Assembly: GCA_023391395.1 (NCBI GenBank)
Contig: JAEWBA010000369.1
Span: forward strand, 1 to 5,062
Length of the DNA stretch: 5,062 nucleotides
DNA from: Pseudomonadota bacterium
GTDB lineage: Bacteria; Pseudomonadota; Gammaproteobacteria; Burkholderiales; Burkholderiaceae_D
Reading direction: 5' to 3'
How positions within the stretch are numbered: the first letter of the stretch is position 1; each line of letters opens with the position of its first letter. Under the pieces are notes generated by a model, which was not told where the DNA came from, made no database searches, and saw nothing but the letters and a program-made list of their open reading frames with translations. Below, in pieces: positions 1-5,062 of the stretch. The translations under genes and the position numbers were made by a program.

Positions 1-932
1 TGCATGTAGGCGGTGCTCTGGTACTCGGGGCGCATCTGGCGAATCTTTTCCAGCATGGGTGCCTTGGCCGAGGTGTCGTAGTAATAGCGGTACGGCATCA
101 CGCCCATGAAGCCGTCGGCGGCCTCGCCCATCTTCATCACGGTCGAGTTGTCCATGGTCCAGAAGGTGCCCATGAACTTGCTCTTCATGCCCATCGACTT
201 GGCCTGCATGACGAATTCCGGAATCGGCGCCAGCACGTAGCCGTGGAAGATGGTGTAGTCCGGATTGGCGCGGCGCAGCTTGATGACTTCGGTGGAGACA
301 TCGACACTGCCCGGCGGCGTCATCAGTTCGATCGCCACCGACAGGCCGAGCTTTTGCGCCACTTCCTTGGACTTGGCGATCGGATCGCGGCCGAACTCGG
401 TGTCGGAATACACGAAGGCCACCTTGGCGCCCGGCTTCTCCTTGGCGATGTGGCGCAGCAGGATGCCGAACATTTCGGTGTAGTCGGGGCCGACCAGGAA
501 CTGGTTGGGATACTTGGCCGGGTCATTGAGCTCGGTGGCGAAGGAGGCGCCAGCCATCAGGATGCTGTTCATGCGGTCGAGCTCGGGATTGATGGTCTTG
601 GAAAAACCGGTCGAATCGCCGTAGTACAGGTTGACCTTGTTCTGACTGGTAATCTTCTTGAATGCCGCCACCGACACATCGACCTTGTAGGCCGTGTCTT
701 CCGGCACGTAGCGCAGCTTGCGGCCCTTGATGCCGCCCTGGTCGTTGATGATCTTGACGTAGTCGCTGATGCCGGCATGGATGCCGATGCCCGCGAAGGC
801 GAACACACCCGTCATCGGAATCGAACCGCCGATGACGATCTCATTGCTCTGCGCCGAGGCGACCGGCGCGGCGGCCATCACGGCAGCGCCGGCCAGCGCG
901 CCGAGCCAGGATTTCAGTCGGGGAAGGTGCAT
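1..932 (-). CDS. Liv-type (branched-chain amino acid family) ABC transporter periplasmic substrate-binding protein, C-terminus cut by window edge
   Basis: This is the periplasmic ligand receptor of the importer encoded upstream; it would capture the substrate and deliver it to the LivH/LivM-type permeases. The reading frame is open from the ATG at 932 to the left edge, giving 310 complete codons. Residues 1-27 form a signal peptide: basic start (MHLPRLK), a hydrophobic Ala-rich core and a PVASA|QS type cleavage site near residue 27. The mature protein opens with EIVIGGSIPMTG and has NDQGGIKGRKL at about 63-73, the hallmark N-lobe start of type 1 periplasmic-binding proteins (Peripla_BP_6 family). 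Later segments YGDSTGF (104-110) and AFVYSDTEFGRD (172-183) also fit. Family members are usually about 380-410 residues, so roughly 70-100 C-terminal residues lie outside. The start is supported by an AAGGAG ribosome site six bases upstream. The ligand cannot be read from sequence; aromatic or other carboxylic acids are as plausible as Leu/Ile/Val. Confidence 0.93.
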   Translation of the reverse strand, partial: MHLPRLKSWLGALAGAAVMAAAPVASAQSNEIVIGGSIPMTGVFAFAGIGIHAGISDYVKIINDQGGIKGRKLRYVPEDTAYKVDVSVAAFKKITSQNKVNLYYGDSTGFSKTINPELDRMNSILMAGASFATELNDPAKYPNQFLVGPDYTEMFGILLRHIAKEKPGAKVAFVYSDTEFGRDPIAKSKEVAQKLGLSVAIELMTPPGSVDVSTEVIKLRRANPDYTIFHGYVLAPIPEFVMQAKSMGMKSKFMGTFWTMDNSTVMKMGEAADGFMGVMPYRYYYDTSAKAPMLEKIRQMRPEYQSTAYM

Positions 933-966
933 CACAGTCTCCTTTTTTGTTGGAATGCGACAGCCC

Positions 967-2004
967 TTAAGTCCTGAAGGGCCACAGGTGAAAGAAACGG
1001 CGCGTGCGTCGCCACATTTCGGCCAGGCCGTGCGGCTCGAATACCAGGAAGCCGACGATCAGGGTGCCGAACACGATGACGCGCACCGGCGACAGGATCA
1101 GGGCGGCATCGTTGCCGAGCGGCAGCCAGCCGACGATCAGCTTCAGCAGTTCCGGCACCATGGTCATGAAGATGGCGCCGAGGATGCCGCCCAGGATGGT
1201 GCCCATGCCACCGACGATGATGGCGGCCAGGAAGAAGATCGACATCAGGAGCGGAAAGCTCTCGGGAGTCACGACGCGGAAGAAATACGCCCACAGGCCG
1301 CCGGCGACGCCGGCATAAAACGAGGACAGCGCGAACGATAGCAGCTTGTAGCGCAGCAGCGGAATGCCCAGCACTTCAGCCGAGATGTCGCGGTCGCGGA
1401 TGGCGATGAAGGCACGGCCGATGCGGGTGCGGAACAGATTGGCGGCACCGGCGATCATCAAAATCGTCACCGGCATGATCAGCCAGTACAGCCGGAAATT
1501 GGTGTCGAGCGCAAGGCCGAACACCTTCGCCGGCGGCACGGTGAGGCCGCCGGTGCCGCCGGTCAGCGACCAGTTGGCGAAGATGGAATGCAGGATGAAG
1601 GAAGCGGCGATGGTGGCAATCGCCAGGTACAGGCCTTTCACCCGCAGCGAAGGAACGCCGACGATGATGCCGCCGGCCATCGCCACGAAGCCGCCGGCCA
1701 GCAGGTTGACCAGCATCGGCGTGCCCAGGCGCAGCTCAAGCACCGCAACCGTGTAGGCGCCCAGCCCCATGAAACCGGCCTGCCCCAGGCTGACCAGGCC
1801 GGTGTAGCCGGTCAGGATGTTGAGCCCGGTGGCGCTGGCGACGTTGATCGCGACCAGACAGGCGAGGTAGAGCCAGTACTGGCTGGCGACGAAGGGGAAG
1901 ACCAGCAGCAAGACGGCCAGCAGCGCCAGCCAGACATGCTGGGTGCGGGTGTCGAACAGCGCCGCATCGGCGGCATAGCTTTCCTTCAGGTGTCCAATGC
2001 GCAT
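967..2004 (-). CDS. livM: Liv-type ABC transporter permease, LivM family
   Basis: This inner-membrane permease subunit of a Liv/HAAT importer is expected to pair with the LivH-type protein to form the translocation channel. The 345-residue protein has a hydrophilic N-terminus of about 23 residues followed by many hydrophobic segments (about 24-40, 43-60, 100-117, 125-142, 172-190, 220-242, 250-280, 305-322). The segment LNILTGYTGLVSLGQAGFMG (61-80) is the characteristic LivM motif. The cytoplasmic coupling loop GRAFIAIRDRDISAEVLGIP (196-215) matches the EAA-like loop that contacts the ATPase. The tail is basic and aromatic (WRRTRRFFHLWPFRT). It starts only 3 nt after the stop of livH, with an AAAGG stretch about 9 nt upstream, so it is co-transcribed and probably translationally coupled. 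A 34-nt gap separates it from the binding-protein gene. The family assignment is firm; the symbol denotes the family and does not prove leucine transport. Confidence 0.95.
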   Translation of the reverse strand: MRIGHLKESYAADAALFDTRTQHVWLALLAVLLLVFPFVASQYWLYLACLVAINVASATGLNILTGYTGLVSLGQAGFMGLGAYTVAVLELRLGTPMLVNLLAGGFVAMAGGIIVGVPSLRVKGLYLAIATIAASFILHSIFANWSLTGGTGGLTVPPAKVFGLALDTNFRLYWLIMPVTILMIAGAANLFRTRIGRAFIAIRDRDISAEVLGIPLLRYKLLSFALSSFYAGVAGGLWAYFFRVVTPESFPLLMSIFFLAAIIVGGMGTILGGILGAIFMTMVPELLKLIVGWLPLGNDAALILSPVRVIVFGTLIVGFLVFEPHGLAEMWRRTRRFFHLWPFRT

Positions 2005-2007
2005 CGC

Positions 2008-2885
2008 CTACAGCCTTTCGATCTCATGGGTGCCAAACAAGCCGTAAGGCCGGATCAGCAGCACCGCCACCAGCACGATGAATGTCGCCAGCAACTTGAA
2101 TTCGCCGCCCAGGTAAGCCGCGGCCCAGGATTCGACCAGGCCGATCAGGATGCCGCCGACCAGCGCGCCGGCCACGCTGTCGAGCCCGCCGACGATCACC
2201 ACCACCAGCACCGACAGGCCGAACACGCCCATGGTGGAAGACAGCCCGCCGATGGCGCCGACGATGATGCCGGCTACCGCCGCGATCACGGCCCCGGCCA
2301 CCCAGGCCAGCGAAAATACCCGCGGCACGTTGATGCCCATCGAGTAGGCCGCGGCCTGGTCGGAAGCGGTGGCACGCAAGGCCACGCCGCCGCGCCAGAA
2401 ACGGAAGATCAGCAGCACGGCGGCGATCAGGGCCAGCGCCACCCAGAAGCCATAGAACACCTTGGGCGGGATGAAAGCATCCGCCAGCATGATCGGCTCC
2501 TTGGGGAAGAACTCGGGCAGCCGGCGCGAATCCGCGGTCCAGATCAGTTCCACCACGCCGACCAGGATGGAACCGAGGCCGATGGTGATCATGAAGATCG
2601 AGATCGGCGGCTCGCCCAGCATGGGTCGGATCATCAAGCGTTCGATCAGGGCGCCGAGCACGGCGGCGACCAGGAGGGTGCCGATCACCGCCACCCAGAT
2701 CGGCAAGGCCAGGCCGGCCGCGAAGCCGAAGAAGGCATAGGCGCCGATCATCAGCATTTCGCCCAGCGCGATGTTGACCACGCGCGTGGCCTTGTAGACG
2801 ATGACGAAGGCCAGCGCCGCCAGCGCATACAGGCCGCCGGCGCCGAGGCCGGCCAGCGAGACTTCGAACAGGAACATCCAGTCCA

Positions 2886-2886
<1 letters not shown>
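2008..2886 (-). CDS. livH: Liv-type ABC transporter permease, LivH family
   Basis: This is the second inner-membrane permease of the importer and partner of the LivM-type protein. The 292-residue length is normal for LivH. The start region LAGLGAGGLYALAALAFVIVYKATRVVNIALGEM (11-44) is the family signature, comparable to the usual G..YAL.ALG...IY...VIN.A.GE pattern. The coupling loop GVALRATASDQAAAYSMGINVPRVF (167-191) is the EAA-like ATPase contact, and VGGLDSVAGALVGGILIGLVES (232-253) is the typical C-terminal signature. At least seven hydrophobic segments are visible. I place the start at the ATG whose A is the last base of the livG stop codon (TGATG overlap). A GGAGG lies 7 nt upstream, inside livG. 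A TTG one codon earlier (2889) would add a single Met but is the less likely start. The overlap implies translational coupling to livG. Confidence 0.95.
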
Positions 2887-3725
<839 letters not shown>

Positions 3726-3729
3726 CGGT

Positions 3730-3736
3730 CTCCTCC
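3730..3736 (-). promoter_or_regulatory. Strong Shine-Dalgarno site that fixes the TTG start of livG
   Basis: Read on the minus strand, GGAGGAG ends four bases before a TTG codon, placing the GGAGG core six bases from it. This is near-ideal spacing. The next codons enter the LivG frame at once (NDSKESP) and the ABC domain starts within nine residues, so no ATG start can compete. This pairing of an almost perfect ribosome site with a weak UUG start is the reason for the chosen gene boundary. Confidence 0.8.
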
Positions 3737-3783
3737 GTGAAACAACTGGTTTTGGATATGCTGCTTGTTGTTGTGCTTATCGT

Positions 3784-3808
3784 TGCTGCTTTTTATTTTT
3801 CTGCAGCA
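3784..3808. repeat. Short inverted repeat TGCTGC / GCAGCA around a T-rich spacer
   Basis: Perfect 6-bp arms (3784-3789 and 3803-3808) flank a 13-nt spacer that is nearly all T on the plus strand. The right arm overlaps the candidate livG -10 box. The expected livG transcript would begin inside the spacer, so the element would not form a complete hairpin in that RNA. It could be a protein-binding dyad or chance in a low-complexity AT-rich stretch. No function is claimed. Confidence 0.35.
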
Positions 3809-3833
3809 TAGATTACATCTACTGGAAAGTAAA
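3805..3833 (-). promoter_or_regulatory. Candidate sigma-70 promoter for the livG-livH-livM-binding protein operon
   Basis: On the minus strand a TTTACT -35 box (3828-3833, 4 of 6 consensus matches) is separated by exactly 17 bases from a TATGCT -10 box (3805-3810, 4 of 6 matches). Transcription would begin near 3798, leaving an AT-rich leader of about 70 nt before the TTG start. The -35 box and spacer overlap the upstream TACT...AGTA dyad. It is the best-spaced promoter I could find for this direction, but it is read by eye only. Confidence 0.5.
3820..3831. promoter_or_regulatory. Candidate TetR operator, site I (dyad TACT-N4-AGTA)
   Basis: The 12-mer TACTGGAAAGTA has 4-bp dyad arms. It overlaps the -35 box (3828-3833) and the spacer of the candidate livG promoter, a position where a bound repressor would block RNA polymerase. 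It resembles the stronger dyad 18-19 bp away (centres 3825.5 and 3844), sharing TACT and AAGTA. Assignment to the neighbouring TetR protein is inferred from position and symmetry only. Confidence 0.4.
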
Positions 3834-3837
3834 CATC

Positions 3838-3850
3838 CTACTTCAAGTAG
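3838..3850. promoter_or_regulatory. Candidate TetR operator, site II (dyad CTACTT-C-AAGTAG)
   Basis: This is a perfect 6-bp inverted repeat around one central base, the strongest dyad in the divergent intergenic region. It lies just upstream of the candidate livG -35 box and overlaps the region where the tetR -35 would be. It shares its core with site I. In addition, ATCTACT at 3817-3823 pairs perfectly with AGTAGAT at 3846-3852, so the two sites together form a larger nested symmetry. TetR-family repressors bind such palindromes as dimers and commonly regulate themselves and the divergent operon; that link here is inference. Confidence 0.5.
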
Positions 3851-3876
3851 ATTTTTGCCGGCGCGCTGCCTATACT
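3848..3876 (+). promoter_or_regulatory. Candidate sigma-70 promoter for the tetR-family gene
   Basis: TATACT at 3871-3876 is a near-consensus -10 box (5 of 6) in an otherwise GC-rich stretch. Seventeen bases upstream, TAGATT (3848-3853) matches the -35 consensus at only three positions, so the promoter would be weak or activator-independent by virtue of its -10. Transcription would begin near 3883, giving a leader of about 28 nt. The -35 region overlaps dyad site II, which fits autorepression. Confidence 0.45.
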
Positions 3877-3910
3877 GAGGCACTTCCCTGCCTGTGGTCC
3901 TCGCTTGCTT

Positions 3911-4555
3911 ATGAGCACATCCCTACCGGCTTCGCCCTGGCACAACCCGAAGTCCCGCGAAGAACAGCGCGAAGAAAAACGCCTTGCGGTATTGCGCACG
4001 GCGGCGCGCCTGTTCAATGAAAAAGGATTTCACGCCACTTCTCTCGACGAAGTGGCGGAATCCCTGCATGTCAGCAAGCCCACCGTCTACTACTACGTCA
4101 AGAGCAAGGACGAAATTCTGTTCGAATGCGTGCGCCTGGGACTGGAAATGGTGGTGCGCGCCGCCGACGAGGTGGCACAGGCGGGAGGCAGCGCGCGCGA
4201 CAAGCTGATTGCCGTGATGCGCGAGTACGCCAAGATCGTGACCATGGATTTCGGCATGTGCCTGATCCGCGTCGGCGAAGACCCGCTGCCGCCGGAAAGC
4301 CGTGCCCAGCTGCGCAGCCTGAAGGCCAAGATCGACCTGCAATTCCGGGCGCTGGTGCAGGAAGGCGTGACGGAAGGGGCGTTCGCCGCCTGCGATCCCA
4401 AGATTACCGCCTTCGGCATTGCCGGCGCGCTCAGCTGGATCGGCCGCTGGTACGATCCGCATGGCCCGATGAGCGCCGACGAGATTGCCGAGCGCTGCAT
4501 CGCGCTGCTGATGAATGGATTGGCGAACCGCCAGGATGGCGATGTGCAAGCTTGA
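3911..4555 (+). CDS. TetR/AcrR-family transcriptional repressor, probable local regulator of the transporter operon
   Basis: This 214-residue DNA-binding protein is of normal TetR size. A polar N-terminal arm (about 1-22) is followed by the TetR helix-turn-helix domain: RLAVLRTAARLFNEKGFHATSLDEVAESLHVSKPTVYYYVKSKDEIL (24-70), with the recognition helix around SKPTVYYYV (55-63). The C-terminal ligand domain includes ALSWIGRWYDPHGPMSADEIAE (173-194). I know this SWIGRWY.P.GP pattern from TetR proteins near acyl-CoA and aromatic-acid catabolic genes (KstR2-like C-terminal domain), several of which sense CoA thioesters. The effector here is inference. The gene is divergent from livG with a 185-bp gap containing candidate operators. 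I chose the ATG at 3911 over a TTG two codons earlier. Neither has a recognisable Shine-Dalgarno sequence, the region just upstream being pyrimidine-rich, so translation may be inefficient. Confidence 0.92.
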   Translation: MSTSLPASPWHNPKSREEQREEKRLAVLRTAARLFNEKGFHATSLDEVAESLHVSKPTVYYYVKSKDEILFECVRLGLEMVVRAADEVAQAGGSARDKLIAVMREYAKIVTMDFGMCLIRVGEDPLPPESRAQLRSLKAKIDLQFRALVQEGVTEGAFAACDPKITAFGIAGALSWIGRWYDPHGPMSADEIAERCIALLMNGLANRQDGDVQA

Positions 4556-4605
4556 GGTCTTGCCCGGAAATCGGAATTCAAGGCGACGCCAGGACGTGCC
4601 GCACT

Positions 4606-4642
4606 CCTTCCCCTTCAAGGGGAAGGCTGGGATGGGGATGGG
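4606..4642. repeat. Extragenic palindrome with G-run tail in a convergent gap, REP-like
   Basis: Perfect 10-bp arms (4606-4615 and 4617-4626; left arm CCTTCCCCTT) surround a single central C. As RNA this gives a strong 8-bp stem with a TTCAA loop. It is followed by G runs at 4629-4631, 4634-4637 and 4640-4642 spaced by AT. Together with the GGGG at 4619-4622 these could form a G-quadruplex on the plus strand. I recall similar CCCCTTCAAGGGG hairpins with GGGATGGGG-type tails as dispersed repeats in proteobacterial intergenic regions, but copy number here is untested. It sits between two convergent stop codons (4555 and 4648). A hairpin would form in both transcripts, but no T-run follows on either strand, so it is not a classic intrinsic terminator; it may still act as a transcript end or RNA stabiliser. 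Confidence 0.65.
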
Positions 4643-4645
4643 TTG

Positions 4646-5062
4646 CTAGGGCAGTAGAGCCACCGTCCCCGCGTATTCCTGCTGCGCGCAGGCGCCGTAG
4701 GCTTCCTTCAGCCGCGTCGGGTCCTTGAGCAGCAGGTCCTTCCATTTGCCCAGCGCCACCCGGCGCCGGATGAGGTCACGCAGCATGCCGGTATGTTCGC
4801 CAAGGCCGACAATGTTGGCGCCGACCAGCACATCCTGGCTGAACTCCAGCCGCAAGTGCCGGAAATGCTGTTCATCGTTGATTTCGGTCCACTGTCCGCC
4901 CGAGACACCGCGCCACTGGCCGATGGATGCGCATAACAGGCCCAGGGTATCCAGCACCTCGATCTGCCGCACGCTGCGCTGGAAGGCCTCTCGCCCGCTC
5001 ATGTTCAGCGCAGCGCAATGCGCCTGGTCAGCCGCATTGGTCTGCACGCCGGCGATCACCAT
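4646..5062 (-). CDS. FAD/NAD(P)-dependent oxidoreductase (pyridine nucleotide-disulfide oxidoreductase-like), C-terminal part only
   Basis: The last 138 codons of a gene that enters from the right edge are present, ending in TAG. The segment IAGVQTNAADQAHCAALNMSGREAF matches the point in class I flavin oxidoreductases where the FAD domain's last helix ends (usual form: A.QP.A..QG..AA.NM.G). It is followed by a small C-terminal domain with VLDTLGLLCASIGQW, VSGGQWTEINDEQHFRHLRLEFSQDVLVGANIVG and TGMLRDLIRRRVALGKWKDLLLKDPTRLKEAYGAC. This C-terminal style occurs in rubredoxin-reductase/NADH-oxidase-like electron-transfer flavoproteins of about 400-430 residues. The codon at the window edge is ATG but almost certainly internal, since the nucleotide-binding motifs must lie upstream. 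Its partner and substrate cannot be told from this fragment. It is convergent with the TetR gene and probably unrelated to the transporter operon. Confidence 0.8.
   Translation of the reverse strand: MVIAGVQTNAADQAHCAALNMSGREAFQRSVRQIEVLDTLGLLCASIGQWRGVSGGQWTEINDEQHFRHLRLEFSQDVLVGANIVGLGEHTGMLRDLIRRRVALGKWKDLLLKDPTRLKEAYGACAQQEYAGTVALLP

Noticed and set aside
243..977. 244-codon plus-strand open frame opposite the substrate-binding protein
   Set aside because: The minus strand here encodes a clear signal peptide and type 1 periplasmic-binding protein. The plus-strand translation has mirror-image composition and no recognisable family.
3923..4618. 231-codon minus-strand open frame antisense to the TetR gene
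   Set aside because: The plus-strand TetR protein is clear from its helix-turn-helix and C-terminal motifs. The antisense product is His/Arg/Ala-rich without a family pattern.
4606..4626. Palindrome considered as a classic rho-independent terminator for tetR
   Set aside because: The stem is strong, but neither strand has a T-run directly after it, so I call it a repeat that may influence transcript ends.
4126..4728. Plus-strand open frame extending past tetR through the palindrome into the oxidoreductase gene
   Set aside because: Its Arg/Gly/Pro-rich translation is an out-of-frame reading of tetR plus the repeat, with no domain.

Overview
The window looks like the chromosome of a high-GC Gram-negative bacterium, most likely a betaproteobacterium of the Burkholderiales (Oxalobacteraceae/Herbaspirillum-like). 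This placement is inferred from codon usage, protein style and gene arrangement, not from a database match. Almost all of the sequence is ordinary coding DNA. The exception is a short AT-rich divergent intergenic region at about 3726-3910.

The left three quarters (1-3725) is a minus-strand operon for a branched-chain-amino-acid-type (HAAT/Liv) ABC importer. In transcription order it reads livG-type ATPase (2886-3725), livH-type permease (2008-2886), livM-type permease (967-2004) and a periplasmic substrate-binding protein (932 down to the left edge, C-terminus cut off). The genes are tightly packed: a TGATG overlap, then a 3-nt gap, then a 34-nt gap. The second ATPase (LivF) is not visible and would be expected beyond the left edge.

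A divergent plus-strand gene (3911-4555) encodes a TetR-family repressor. The space between it and livG holds a candidate promoter for each direction and two adjacent dyad-symmetric sites sharing a TACT...AAGTA core, placed on or beside both -35 regions. The simplest reading is that the TetR protein represses both itself and the transporter operon. Its C-terminal domain style, together with the Liv-type transporter, suggests a carboxylic acid (aromatic or acyl) import system sensing a CoA-thioester. That is inference, because the window contains no catabolic gene.

Downstream of tetR there is a 90-bp convergent gap carrying a perfect 10-bp-arm palindrome with a G-run-rich tail, which resembles a dispersed extragenic palindromic repeat. 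The right edge (4646-5062, minus strand) is the C-terminal part of an FAD/NAD(P)-dependent oxidoreductase.

I saw no RNA gene, insertion sequence, CRISPR array or clear novel system. The points most worth checking are the divergent operator region, the substrate of the importer and the palindromic repeat.
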